This document shows positions 22,613 through 30,883 of a stretch of DNA of 52,473 nt, one piece after another; position 1 is the stretch's first letter; the number at the start of each line of letters is the position of its first letter. A model generated the notes under the pieces. It saw only the letters and a program-made list of their open reading frames with translations, did not search any database and was not told the DNA's origin. Position numbers and translations under genes: made by a program. This DNA is from Byssovorax sp. (GTDB lineage Bacteria > Myxococcota_A > Polyangia > Polyangiales > Polyangiaceae). The stretch lies in contig JANYGI010000216.1 of assembly GCA_025362495.1 (NCBI GenBank), forward strand, positions 1 to 52,473, given 5' to 3'.

Positions 22613-23188
22613 CTAACCGCCCATCTTCTTCACGAAGGGCACTATCCGGTCGACGAAGGCTTGCTTGTGGTAGCGATCGAACTCGGCCCAGGTCGTCAGC
22701 GTCCGCGGATCCTTGACGCGATCGATGAAGAGCACGCCGTCGAGGTGGTCACACTCGTGCTGGAACGTGCCCGCGGTGAGGCCGCGGAGCATCCGATCGA
22801 ACACCGATCCATCGCGGTTCAGGCCCGTCACGTGGATCTCGGCCCAGCGCTCGACCACGCCGCGCAGGTTGGGCACGCTCAGGCATCCTTCGTAGTTCTC
22901 GAAGCGCTCTTCGCCGAGCGGCTCGAGCACCGGATTGACCAGGATCGTCAGCGGGATGTTGGGTTTGTACGGATAGCGCGGGTTGTCGTGGACCTCGACC
23001 GCGACGATCCGCACCGGGTTGTGCACCTGGATCGCGGCGAGCCCGGCCCCGTTCGCGTCGCGCATCGTCTCGACGAGATCGTCGATGAACTGCTGCGTTT
23101 CACGGCTCGCGAGCTCGTCCTGCGAGACCTCGCGGGCGCGCTGACGGAGCACGGGGTGACCAATCTGGGCGATCTTGAGCAGCGTCAC
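22613..23188 (-). CDS. def: Peptide deformylase
   Basis: This 191-residue enzyme removes the formyl group from nascent proteins. Motif 1 is GAGLAAIQV (47-55) rather than the usual GxGLAAPQ; Gln54 is kept. Motif 2 is EGCLSVP (100-106) with metal ligand Cys102. Motif 3 is HECDHLDG (144-151), ligands H144 and H148 and catalytic E145. The opening (KIAQIGHPVLRQRA) is typical. The Pro-to-Ile change in motif 1 is seen in secondary deformylases, so this may not be the only copy. It lies between the thioredoxin-fold lipoprotein and nucleotidase genes, all on one strand. Confidence 0.93.
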   Translation of the reverse strand: MTLLKIAQIGHPVLRQRAREVSQDELASRETQQFIDDLVETMRDANGAGLAAIQVHNPVRIVAVEVHDNPRYPYKPNIPLTILVNPVLEPLGEERFENYEGCLSVPNLRGVVERWAEIHVTGLNRDGSVFDRMLRGLTAGTFQHECDHLDGVLFIDRVKDPRTLTTWAEFDRYHKQAFVDRIVPFVKKMGG

Positions 23189-23212
23189 CGGCGGACCTTA
23201 CCACGCGCGGGC

Positions 23213-23809
23213 TCAGCGCCGGAAGAACGGCCCCAGCGCTTTCGCCATGCTCTCCGTGGTGGCCCGCCCCCAGGCGTCGCCGCTCAGCTTGCGCCCGGTC
23301 GGGCGCCCCTCGGCATCCAGCGCGTAAAACATGGGGATCTCGAACGGCGTGAGGCCCGTGCCGTCGAGCTTTTGCTGCCAGTCGTCGAAATTGAGCTTCA
23401 TCACGTAGGTGCCAGTGAACGCCTCCACGAGCGCGGGATCGCCCATCCGCGCCTCCAGCGCTTTGCAGGGTTTGCACCACTCGGCGAAGAACTGCACGAA
23501 GGGCTTGAGCCCGCGAGCGCGCGCCCTCTCCGCGTGGTCGTGCAACAGCGGCAAGAGATCGCCTTCGGTCGGCGCCAGCTCGATCACGTAGAACGGCCGC
23601 GCGGGCGCGACGTCGGCGCTCGCGATCGGCGCGGACACCGCCGTCGTCGGCTTCGGCGGCGCGGCGGCGGCGCTCCGCGGCGGCGCGGGCATCGCTGCGG
23701 GGGACTCGGTCGTCGGCCCCACCTCGCGGCTGCACGCGGGGACGAGCAGGGCAGAGCCCAGCGCGACCACGACGCCCCACGCAGAACGTCGACCCGGTCT
23801 GGACGGCAT
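23213..23809 (-). CDS. Thioredoxin-fold lipoprotein
   Basis: This 198-residue lipoprotein has a signal ending LLVPAC (Cys26), then a long Ala/Pro/Ser linker (27-70) and a thioredoxin domain with redox motif WCKPC (111-115) in FVQFFAEWCKPC. The strand/helix layout (LKPFVQFFAEW ... YVMKLNFDDW ... EIPMFYALDAEGRP) fits the family, with Pro in IPM playing the cis-Pro role. It would act as a thiol-disulfide oxidoreductase in the envelope. The ATG at 23809 is closely preceded by AAGGGGA. The gene ends 24 bp before def, so the three genes are likely co-transcribed. Confidence 0.88.
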   Translation of the reverse strand: MPSRPGRRSAWGVVVALGSALLVPACSREVGPTTESPAAMPAPPRSAAAAPPKPTTAVSAPIASADVAPARPFYVIELAPTEGDLLPLLHDHAERARARGLKPFVQFFAEWCKPCKALEARMGDPALVEAFTGTYVMKLNFDDWQQKLDGTGLTPFEIPMFYALDAEGRPTGRKLSGDAWGRATTESMAKALGPFFRR

Positions 23810-23894
23810 TCCCCTTGATATCACCGCCCGGGCGCGACCTGGATGCACGAAAGGGTCGACAAGGCCGGGGGAGACGATCGACAGTTCGCGCCGC

Positions 23895-24191
23895 ATGACC
23901 CACTGGAGGCTCGCCGCGCTGGTTTGTTTCCCGCTCCTCACCGGCTGCGGGAAGCCGATGATCTGCGCGACCGAGGTCACCGAGGGCAGCGGCACGTTCA
24001 AGGCCGTCGCCCGGGGCCGAAGCAACCATCGGCCGGTGATCGAGCACGAATCGGTCGAGCTCGCCTGCGAGCAGCTCTGCGTCGCGACCCGGCGCACCGA
24101 CCCCCGGGCCGCGTGCATCAGCCGCTGCGCCGTCGATGCCTCGATGGGGAAAATTGGCCTCCGCACCACCTGCTCCGAAGGATCGCTCTAG
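23895..24191 (+). CDS. Small Cys-rich lipoprotein, 98 aa
   Basis: The signal peptide ends FPLLTGC (Cys18). The mature 81 residues contain seven further Cys (ICATEV, LACEQLCVATRR, AACISRCAV, TTCSEG), most likely disulfide pairs in a compact extracellular domain. It has no other feature. The TAG stop is followed immediately by the ATG of the next gene with no gap, so translation is probably coupled. It stands divergent to the thioredoxin-fold lipoprotein, 85 bp away. Confidence 0.75.
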   Translation: MTHWRLAALVCFPLLTGCGKPMICATEVTEGSGTFKAVARGRSNHRPVIEHESVELACEQLCVATRRTDPRAACISRCAVDASMGKIGLRTTCSEGSL

Positions 24192-24887
24192 ATGATGCTC
24201 GCCTGGTCGTTCGCCGCGCGTACCGTGGAAGAAGTCACGCGCTTGATCCGGGTGCTCGGCAAGCACCGCTACGTGCACGAGGTCGATCACCGCATCCACT
24301 GGGCGGTCGACGCCGCGCTCGCGTCGCACCCGGCGTTCGCGCCGCACGCCGCCGCGTTCGAGGCCCTGCGCCGCAGCGATCCCGAGCTCGACGTCGCCTC
24401 GCGCGATCCGCGCCTGCACCGCCCCGCGCCGGCCGACGAGGTCAACGCGGCGCTGGCGATCTTCTGGTCCCCGGGCGACGACGGCGCGGCCGCGCGCGAG
24501 CGGCTGCTCGGCGTGCTCGTCGCGTCGCGCCTGTCGATCGGCGATCACCAGCCCTGGCACGCTTCCCCGGAAGAGCCGCCGCACCCGGAGCTGATCCAGC
24601 TCGACTGGGTGCTGCTCCCGGTCGACGAGCTCGACGCCGATCGTCACGCCGGAGCGCTCGACGCGCTGGAAGACTGCGACGAGGAGATCAACCCCTCGCT
24701 GCCGATCTACCAGGAAGGCCCGCTCCTCTCCGCCCCGGAGTTGACCCGCGGGGCGCCCAACGGCGTGCTGCCGGACGATTTCCTGGTGTGGTCCGAGGGG
24801 CCGTATCCCTACGCTGACTACGTGTTTCGCGGCGCCGCCAAGGCCGCGAAGCTGGTGGATCCGCCCGTCGGCTACAACGACATCTAG
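24192..24887 (+). CDS. Unknown acidic protein, 231 aa
   Basis: This protein starts with two ATGs directly after the upstream stop codon. It is acidic and Asp/Glu/Ala-rich, without signal peptide or membrane segment. The first 60 residues are helical (AARTVEEVTRLIRVLGKHRYVHEVDHRIHW). The middle holds DVASRDPRLHRPAPADEVNAALAIFW, and the end is ELTRGAPNGVLPDDFLVWSEGPYPYADYVFRG, rich in Pro and aromatic residues. I cannot place it. Coupling with the Cys-rich lipoprotein hints at a shared role, but one is exported and the other is not. Confidence 0.6.
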   Translation: MMLAWSFAARTVEEVTRLIRVLGKHRYVHEVDHRIHWAVDAALASHPAFAPHAAAFEALRRSDPELDVASRDPRLHRPAPADEVNAALAIFWSPGDDGAAARERLLGVLVASRLSIGDHQPWHASPEEPPHPELIQLDWVLLPVDELDADRHAGALDALEDCDEEINPSLPIYQEGPLLSAPELTRGAPNGVLPDDFLVWSEGPYPYADYVFRGAAKAAKLVDPPVGYNDI

Positions 24888-24894
24888 CGAGATT

Positions 24895-24925
24895 CAGGCC
24901 ACGTCGCGGAGGACGACGTGGCCTG
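24895..24925. terminator. Strong bidirectional terminator hairpin
   Basis: CAGGCCACGTCG (24895-24906) pairs perfectly with CGACGTGGCCTG (24914-24925) around a 7-base loop. It sits exactly between the ends of two convergent genes (24887 and 24971). Confidence 0.75.
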
Positions 24926-24970
24926 GTCTTCAAAGCGATCTCCCCCGCCGAAGCGCGGCGTCGGCGTCGG

Positions 24971-26398
24971 CTACGGGCAGCCCTTGGTGCCCGAGGCCGG
25001 GGGCATCGGAGCGTTGGTGAGCGTCGGACACTCGAAGTCGAACATGTCGAGCAGCGCGTCCGCGTTGGCGTCGCGGCCCGTGAGCGCCGGCAAATCGTTG
25101 AGCAGCTCGATCAGGCGCAGGGTCGAGGTGTGGTCGTGGACGCGGTGCGAGACGTAGTGCGGCCGGGCCCAGGGAGAGATGATGATCGCCGGGATCCGGA
25201 TCCCGTAACGGTCGAAGGCCGTTTGATCGGGGCTGGCGAGGCAGGCCGTGGGAGGGGGCATGTGGTCGGCGAGCCCGCCCGCCTCGTCGTAGGTGTAGAC
25301 GATGGCGAGCTTCGTCCAGAGCGGGCTGTTGCGCGCGGCCATGTAGATCTTCCGGCCCCAGGCCTCGCCGTTCTGCACGTCGGCCGCGGGGTGCTCGTCC
25401 TGCCCCGGACCGGGGTCGACGAAGGTGACCGCGGGCAGCGTGCCATTGCCGAGCGCGGTGAGGAACGCGGAGAACTTCCCCAGGCCGTTGTGCGCCTTCG
25501 TCCACCCGAGCGAGTCTTGCCGCACGCCGCCGTCGGAGTAGACACCCCAGGTGACACCGGCCTTGTCCATCGCGTCGTAGATGGTGGGAACCGAGATCGT
25601 GGCCTGTCCGGTGTCGGTCACGCCATCGGAGGTTGCGGCATAGAGGTAATCGCGGTTCGCCCAGGTCCCGCCCAGGGTCGAGCCGAAGTAGTGATCGGCG
25701 ATGGAGTACGTGTTCGCGAGCCAGTAGTAGAACGGCAGATCGGTGTCGTTGTAATACCCCATCGCGAAGTGCCCGTCGGTCCCGCTCACGGCGGCGGACT
25801 TGACGAAGCCATCCATCTTGCCCTTGTCCCACATGTTGTGCATCGGCACGCCCTGGTGCGGCGGATCGGCCGCGAGGCACGTCGAGGTGAGGTGATGGGG
25901 AGCGACCTTGACCAGGTTCTTGTCGGGGTTGGTGAAGGTGGCCGGCCACCCTGCGGCGTCGGGCTGCCCGAGCGTCGACAGCTTGCCGAAGTAGTGATCG
26001 AACGAGCGGTTCTCCTCGGTCACGATGATGATGTGGGTGATCGGGATCTTGGCGCGGGCCGCGGCGTCGATACCCAGCGTCGCCTCGACCTTGGCACCCT
26101 TGGCGAACATGCAGGCCTTGCGATCGGCGGCGTGCGCGTCCGGCGGCATCAACGGTGAGGGGCATATCGGCGCCGCGCCGCCGGAGCCGCCCGCTCCACC
26201 GGTTCCCTCGGATCCACCGGCGCCGCCCGCTCCGCTCGTCACGCTCGCCGTGGCGGTCGCGCTCGATTCGCTCGCCGTCGTCGTCGCGTCGCCGGTCCCG
26301 GTCGTGTGGGCTCCGCCCTGGCCGGCCTCGTCGACTCCACCGCATCCAGCCAGCAGCAGAAGACCAAGCGGGAATGCACGAAAGGAGGGGTGGAGCAT
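24971..26398 (-). CDS. Phospholipase C/acid phosphatase-family lipoprotein
   Basis: This 475-residue exported enzyme carries a lipoprotein signal (LLLLAGC, Cys19) and a Thr/Ser/Gly-rich linker to about 75. The phosphoesterase domain opens with THIIIVTEENRSFDHYFG, where E129-N130 is the conserved metal-binding pair of this family, and follows with STLGGTWANRDYLYAA, carrying the nucleophilic-type Thr. Later it has YTYDEAGGLADHMPPP and IIISPWARP, both conserved. It would cleave phosphodiesters such as phospholipids outside the cell. The domain is complete, and about 35 Cys-poor residues follow it. It is convergent with 24192-24887 across the hairpin. Confidence 0.9.
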   Translation of the reverse strand: MLHPSFRAFPLGLLLLAGCGGVDEAGQGGAHTTGTGDATTTASESSATATASVTSGAGGAGGSEGTGGAGGSGGAAPICPSPLMPPDAHAADRKACMFAKGAKVEATLGIDAAARAKIPITHIIIVTEENRSFDHYFGKLSTLGQPDAAGWPATFTNPDKNLVKVAPHHLTSTCLAADPPHQGVPMHNMWDKGKMDGFVKSAAVSGTDGHFAMGYYNDTDLPFYYWLANTYSIADHYFGSTLGGTWANRDYLYAATSDGVTDTGQATISVPTIYDAMDKAGVTWGVYSDGGVRQDSLGWTKAHNGLGKFSAFLTALGNGTLPAVTFVDPGPGQDEHPAADVQNGEAWGRKIYMAARNSPLWTKLAIVYTYDEAGGLADHMPPPTACLASPDQTAFDRYGIRIPAIIISPWARPHYVSHRVHDHTSTLRLIELLNDLPALTGRDANADALLDMFDFECPTLTNAPMPPASGTKGCP

Positions 26399-26543
26399 CG
26401 CCTGACGCTAAAGGGTCTGCCAGGCCCACGCAACCGGTTCCACTCATGCCTGGCCGCTCGCCGAAGCCGGCTCGATGCCCGCTGGATCCAGCGCGAGCGG
26501 CATTGTCGGCTGCTCAGGTGAGCGCGCTGGATGACGGAGGATG

Positions 26544-27056
26544 TCAGTGCGTCTGCGGCGGCAGCGCGGGTGTTCGCTCCGACGAAGGCGCTTCGTTCAC
26601 CGGGGTCGGGCGTCGCGGCGTCTCCACGTCGCGGTGCGCCTCGCGCGAGCTCGCGAACATCGCCGCGCTCACCGAGACCACCAGGAAGAAGATCCCGTAG
26701 ATTGCCAGTCTCCACCCCACCGACGGGATCGGATCACCGAGCGCGACGAAGATCGCGATCAGCAGGAAGACCACGCCCAGCAGCGCGGCGATGCCGGCCA
26801 CGGCGCCGAACGCGATCCGCGGGGCGGCCTCGCGGGCCTGGGATTTCGCGCGATCGATCGAGCGCCGCGCCGAGAGCTTGCCGATCGCGAGCGCGTCGCG
26901 CGCGATCACCTGCGCGTGGTCGACGACGTCGCGCGCCACGTCGCCGAGGCCGGCCGCGGGCAGCTCGCCCTGCCGCGGCGGCGGGCGCTCGCGGCGCGTC
27001 GACAGCGTCCGTTCGTCGATCGTCGATCTCTCGATTTTACCGTCCATGGGCGTCAT
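26544..27056 (-). CDS. Two-helix membrane protein (DUF1469/YqjE-like, phage-holin superfamily III)
   Basis: This 170-residue protein starts with an ATG overlapping the stop of the gene before it (ATGA at 27053-27056). Residues 1-90 are charged and soluble with Arg/Asp-rich helices. Two close membrane helices follow: AFGAVAGIAALLGVVFLLIAIFVAL and WRLAIYGIFFLVVSVSAAMF. A polar tail (about 40 residues) ends the protein. This layout matches the YqjE/DUF1469 group. The partner gene is YqjD-like, as in enterobacterial yqjDE, so the two probably sit together in the inner membrane, often linked to stress response or ribosome association in that group. Confidence 0.75.
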   Translation of the reverse strand: MTPMDGKIERSTIDERTLSTRRERPPPRQGELPAAGLGDVARDVVDHAQVIARDALAIGKLSARRSIDRAKSQAREAAPRIAFGAVAGIAALLGVVFLLIAIFVALGDPIPSVGWRLAIYGIFFLVVSVSAAMFASSREAHRDVETPRRPTPVNEAPSSERTPALPPQTH

Positions 27057-27334
27057 TTCCACACGATCCGCAGTCGCTTCTGCTGACGCCGCAGCACCAG
27101 CGCCGCGACGAGGCCGAGCATCACCGCGCCGCCGATCAGCGCGGCTCGCACCGCGCGTCGCGCCAGGCCTCGCGCGGTGGTCGAGGCGACCTGGCGGAGC
27201 TGCTTCTGAGCTTCGTCGAGGTCGGCGAAGAGGCGCTCCTTGGCGATCTCGATGCGGGCTTCGAGCGCGTGCCGCACGAGATCGTAGGGGGCGAGCTCGG
27301 CGTGCGCAGGTCGGGGCTCGGGGAGTCGGTTCAC
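27053..27334 (-). CDS. YqjD/ElaB-like small membrane protein
   Basis: This 93-residue protein begins with GTG (27334; the Shine-Dalgarno sequence is poor). Residues 15-65 form a long charged amphipathic helix (LVRHALEARIEIAKERLFADLDEAQKQLRQVAS), and the end has one membrane helix (ALIGGAVMLGLVAALVL) followed by a basic RRQQKRLRIVWK tail. This is the YqjD/ElaB/DUF3618 layout: a coiled cytoplasmic helix anchored by one C-terminal segment. Its stop overlaps the downstream membrane-protein gene by 4 bp. Confidence 0.65.
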   Translation of the reverse strand: MNRLPEPRPAHAELAPYDLVRHALEARIEIAKERLFADLDEAQKQLRQVASTTARGLARRAVRAALIGGAVMLGLVAALVLRRQQKRLRIVWK

Positions 27335-27362
27335 GAGAGGGCGAGCTGCAAGCGCTGTTCCG

Positions 27363-27395
27363 GCGAGGGCGAGGCGCCCTCGCGCACCTTTTTCC
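27363..27395 (+). terminator. Intrinsic-terminator-like hairpin ahead of the phosphohexomutase gene
   Basis: GCGAGGGC (27363-27370) pairs with GCCCTCGC (27376-27383) around 5 bases, followed by GCACCTTTTTCCTTTT. The T-tract reads on the plus strand, 120 bp before the phosphohexomutase start, where no plus-strand gene precedes it. It could be an attenuator in the leader or a block to antisense transcription. Confidence 0.4.
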
Positions 27396-27515
27396 TTTTC
27401 GTTTGTCGGTCCACCGTGCCAGATCCCGGCGGCGAAACAGGCGTCGCCCGCCCCGGCTCACTGGTCGGTACGAGGCGGCCCGCCGTGCACTCCGCGCGCA
27501 CTGCCCGAGACGATC

Positions 27516-28964
27516 ATGAACATCCCCCGCCACGCATTTCGCGAGTACGACATCCGCGGCGTCGCCGACGTCGACCTCTCCGATCACCTCGCCCGCGCCC
27601 TCGGACGCACGTTCGCGTTCATCCTGCGCCGCGACGCCTTGCCCGCTCCCACGGCCGGCACGAAGCTGCGCGTGGCCGTCGGCCGCGATGGACGCCTGTC
27701 GAGCGAGCGCCTCTTCGCGGCCCTCACGCGCGGGCTGCGCGACGGCGGCGTCGACGTCGTGAGCGTGGGCATCGGGCCGACGCCGCTGCTCTATTTCGCG
27801 GCCCACCACCTCGGCACCGACGGCGCGATGATGATCACCGCGAGCCACAACCCGGCGCCCGACAACGGCTTCAAGATGATGCGCGGCAAGGCCTCGTTCT
27901 TCGGCGCCGACATCCAGACGCTCGCCGATCTGCTCGAGCAAGACATCGCCTCGAAGGAATTCACCGGCGACGAGCGCGGGAGTATCGAGGCTATCGATCT
28001 CTCGGCCGCGTACATCGAGAGCGTGAAGCAATCGAGCCGCGTCGATCACACCAACGTGAAGTTCATCGTCGACGGCGGGAACGGCTCGGCCGGGCCGCTC
28101 GGCGTGGCCACGCTGCGCGCGCTCGGCTTCGATCCCGAGGCCCTCTACTGCGACATCGACGGCACCTTCCCGAACCACCACCCCGATCCGACGGTGCAGG
28201 CGAACCTCGTCGCGCTGCGCGAGCGCGTGCTGGCCTCCGGCGCTCTGCTCGGGATCGCGTGGGACGGCGACGGCGATCGCCTGGGCGCCGTCGACGACAG
28301 GGGCGATATGGTGTTCGGCGATCAACTGCTGATCTTGTTCGCCCGCGCGCTGCTGCGCGAGCACCCGGGAGCGATGGTCATCGGCGAGGTGAAGTGCTCG
28401 GAGACGCTCTACGCCGACATCGCGGCGCACGGCGGGCGCCCGCTCGTGTGGAAGACAGGACACTCCCTGATCAAGACCAAGATGAAGCAGGAAAAAGCCC
28501 TGCTCGCGGGCGAGATGAGCGGCCACATGTTCTTCGCCGATCGCTGGCCCGGCTTCGACGACGCGACGTACGCCACGGTCCGCTTGCTCGAGATCGTCGC
28601 CCACGAGGGCAAGGGTCTGCGCGAGCTGCTCGCCGACGTGCCGAAGACGTTCAACACGCCGGAGCTCCGGGTCGATTGCCCCGACGCGATCAAGTTCGAC
28701 GTGGTGCGCCGCGTGCTCGCGCAGTACCGGCCCACGCATCGCGTTCTGGATATCGATGGTGTCCGCGTCGACTTCGGTGATGGCGCGTGGGGCCTTTGCC
28801 GCGCTTCCAACACCGGTCCTGTCCTGGTGCTGCGCTTCGAGGCGCGCACCGAAGCCCGGCGCGACGAGGTGCGCCGCGACGTCGAGCAGGCCGTCGCCGA
28901 CGCCGTGCGCCGCTCGCTCCGCGGCGGTGCAGACATCACGCCGATACCGGGCATGCGATCGTGA
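27516..28964 (+). CDS. Phosphoglucomutase/phosphomannomutase (alpha-D-phosphohexomutase)
   Basis: This 482-residue cytoplasmic enzyme interconverts hexose 1- and 6-phosphates for polysaccharide and envelope synthesis. REYDIRG (9-15) opens the fold. The catalytic loop is TASHNP (108-113) with phosphoserine S110. The metal loop is DGDGDR (250-255) in IAWDGDGDRLGAVD. The sugar-binding loop is GEMSGH near 331-336. All active-site loops are intact. It overlaps prmC by 4 bp (GTGA). The family includes ManB/AlgC-like enzymes, and glucose or mannose preference cannot be read from the sequence. Confidence 0.93.
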   Translation: MNIPRHAFREYDIRGVADVDLSDHLARALGRTFAFILRRDALPAPTAGTKLRVAVGRDGRLSSERLFAALTRGLRDGGVDVVSVGIGPTPLLYFAAHHLGTDGAMMITASHNPAPDNGFKMMRGKASFFGADIQTLADLLEQDIASKEFTGDERGSIEAIDLSAAYIESVKQSSRVDHTNVKFIVDGGNGSAGPLGVATLRALGFDPEALYCDIDGTFPNHHPDPTVQANLVALRERVLASGALLGIAWDGDGDRLGAVDDRGDMVFGDQLLILFARALLREHPGAMVIGEVKCSETLYADIAAHGGRPLVWKTGHSLIKTKMKQEKALLAGEMSGHMFFADRWPGFDDATYATVRLLEIVAHEGKGLRELLADVPKTFNTPELRVDCPDAIKFDVVRRVLAQYRPTHRVLDIDGVRVDFGDGAWGLCRASNTGPVLVLRFEARTEARRDEVRRDVEQAVADAVRRSLRGGADITPIPGMRS

Positions 28965-29842
28965 GCGACCAGGCTGCCGAGGGAGACATCTGGACGATCC
29001 GGCGGGTGATCGCCTGGGCGGCCGACGATCTGAAGAAGCGGGGGATGCCCTCGCCGCGGCTCGATGTGGAGCTTTTGCTCGGGCAGGTCCTGAAGGTGAA
29101 CCGGATCGGGCTTGTCATCGATGCCGAGCGGCCGCTATCGAAGGAGGAGCTCGGCAGCTACCGGGCTCTGCACACGCGGAGGCGGGGAGGGGAGCCGGTC
29201 TCTTATCTGCTCGGCGTGCGCGAGTTTTACGGGCGCAACTTCAAGGTCGACAAGCGCGTCTTGATCCCGCGGCCGGACACCGAGACCCTGGTCGAGGTGG
29301 CCCTGGAGCAGACCAAGGCTATCTCGCTCTCGGCGCGCGTTCTCGATCTGTGTACCGGCTCGGGGTGCGTGGCGATCACGATTGCTCGCGAGCGACCGAC
29401 GATGCGCGTGATCGGAGCGGATATCTCGCCTGGAGCGCTGGTTGTCGCCCGGGAGAACGCGATCCGGCTCGGCGCGGCGATGATTGGCATCGTGCAGTCG
29501 GACCTCTTTGCGGCGTTCGAGGCGGGGCGTGATCGGTTTGATTTGATCACGGCCAATCCGCCGTACATCGCGGATGAGGAGATCCCGACTCTCGCGGTGG
29601 ATATCCACAAGTTCGAGCCGCGGCTGGCGCTCTCCGGCGGGGCCGATGGGCTCGATCTGGTGAAGCGGATCCTGGCCGACGCGCCGAAATTCCTGGCGCC
29701 CGGTGGCGTCCTGGCGATGGAGATTGGCGCGGGGCAGTCGCCGGAGGTGATGGCGCTGTTCGCGGAGGCCGGGTTCGGGAACGTGGCGGCCCGGAAGGAT
29801 TATGGCGGGCACGAGCGGGTGGTCTGGGGCGTGGCAGGGTAA
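28961..29842 (+). CDS. prmC: Release factor glutamine methyltransferase
   Basis: This 293-residue S-adenosylmethionine methyltransferase modifies the GGQ glutamine of peptide release factors. It starts at GTG 28961, whose TG is shared with the stop TGA of the phosphohexomutase gene. An N-terminal helical domain (1-90) recognises the release factor. PRPDTE (103-108) precedes the SAM motif DLCTGSG (129-135), and the catalytic NPPY is at 199-202. The closing GG(H)ERVV is the usual ending. The start is set by the overlap; the longer upstream frame is a shadow. Confidence 0.92.
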   Translation: MSDQAAEGDIWTIRRVIAWAADDLKKRGMPSPRLDVELLLGQVLKVNRIGLVIDAERPLSKEELGSYRALHTRRRGGEPVSYLLGVREFYGRNFKVDKRVLIPRPDTETLVEVALEQTKAISLSARVLDLCTGSGCVAITIARERPTMRVIGADISPGALVVARENAIRLGAAMIGIVQSDLFAAFEAGRDRFDLITANPPYIADEEIPTLAVDIHKFEPRLALSGGADGLDLVKRILADAPKFLAPGGVLAMEIGAGQSPEVMALFAEAGFGNVAARKDYGGHERVVWGVAG

Positions 29843-30068
29843 CGCTTCGTTTCAAGACAGGTATCAAGGAGCATCTGGAGCAAGGTCCGATTCGCGGAAA
29901 CGGTGCCTGCTTCGCGTGACCATGAAGCGCGCAAAGGCGAACGCTTCGCGCTGGAAGCTGACGTCGAACCCGCAGGCGCCGGCAGCGACGAGCGGCTCAG
30001 TGGCGGCAGGTCGGGGGAAGCTGCCGGCGAAGAGCGCGAACACTATCTCGCCCGGCGTCTCCGCGTAG

Positions 30069-30578
30069 CTACTCGGCGCCGACCGCGCGCGCGGGGCGCG
30101 CATCCCCCGTCTCCACCTTCCACTCGCCTCGCGTATGCCGCAGCGTCGCGCGAAGTGGGCGTCGCTCCCTGGAAATCGCAGCGAGCCTGTCCGTCGACAA
30201 CGACATCCCTTCGCGCAAAGCGAGGATCGCCCGCAGCATTCGATCGGCTACAGGACCCACCGGCTCACGATCGTTTTCCCATCGCGACACTTGCGACGAC
30301 GAGACGCCAAGGTGCGCAGCGAGCTCGACCGCGGTCCACACGAGCACATTGCGCAGCACGCGAACCTCGGCGCCCGTGAGGCGGTAGGGCTTCGTGATGA
30401 TCGCCGCCGCGAGCGCGCGATACATTGGCTCCATCGCGGGCCAGACCTCCTCCGTGGCACCGCACGCCGGGCAATGCTCGACGGCGAGATCGGCGATCGT
30501 CACCTCCGGCAGATCGTCGAGCACGCGATCCTCGTGTCGCGTTTCCATGTTCTTGTCGCACTCGACGCATTTGCTCAT
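30069..30578 (-). CDS. MqsA-like antitoxin (YgiT-type zinc finger plus HTH)
   Basis: This 169-residue protein is the likely antitoxin of the adjacent DUF4258 gene. The N-terminal zinc finger has C4, C7, C36 and C39 (KCVEC ... HCPAC), as in MqsA/YgiT proteins. The C-terminal XRE helix-turn-helix is at about 65-120 (TGAEVRVLRNVLVWTAVELAAHLGVSSSQVSRWENDREPVG). A basic, Arg-rich tail follows. Its ATG overlaps the toxin stop (AAATGA), and GGGGGAAG precedes it. Such proteins bind the toxin with one part and their own promoter with the HTH. It is 226 bp from the convergent prmC gene; that gap shows no clear gene. Confidence 0.88.
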   Translation of the reverse strand: MSKCVECDKNMETRHEDRVLDDLPEVTIADLAVEHCPACGATEEVWPAMEPMYRALAAAIITKPYRLTGAEVRVLRNVLVWTAVELAAHLGVSSSQVSRWENDREPVGPVADRMLRAILALREGMSLSTDRLAAISRERRPLRATLRHTRGEWKVETGDARPARAVGAE

Positions 30579-30883
30579 TTCTTCCCCCAAGCAGTGACGA
30601 CCAGGAGCGCCGCCTCCGATCGGAACGCGATCACGACGTACGTCGTCGCGACGCGCACGCGATAGCGCCACGAGCCACGTTCGAGCTCCGCAGGTTCGAC
30701 CATGCCACCGCGAAGCAGTGCGAACACTGCGTCCCGCCTGATCGCATCCTTCGCCATCTCGACCAGCGCGTGCGAGCTGAACCGAACCTCGCCGCTGAGC
30801 ACGATCGTCAGGATCAGACGGCGCGCGTCCGACGGCGAGAGCGGCTCATCGAGCACGGAAGCACCATAGCCGAATTTGCGCAT
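30575..30883 (-). CDS. DUF4258-domain toxin candidate
   Basis: I take the ATG at 30883 (102 residues); a longer frame reaches 30937 without support. The core is VRFSSHALVEMAKDAIRRDAVFALLRGG followed by ELERGSWRYRVRVATTYVVIAFRSEAALLVVTAW: the S-H-A-x-x-x-M motif, then three strands ending in a TxW, the DUF4258 pattern related to RelE-like RNase toxins. The toxin comes first in the operon, as in mqsRA. It is followed with a 4-bp overlap by its antitoxin. RNA cleavage as the activity is inferred from the fold group. Confidence 0.82.
   Translation of the reverse strand: MRKFGYGASVLDEPLSPSDARRLILTIVLSGEVRFSSHALVEMAKDAIRRDAVFALLRGGMVEPAELERGSWRYRVRVATTYVVIAFRSEAALLVVTAWGKK

Noticed and set aside
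29864-30103. Small minus-strand frame of 79 codons between prmC and the antitoxin gene
   Set aside because: It overlaps the antitoxin's C-terminus on the same strand, and no ribosome site or motif supports it.
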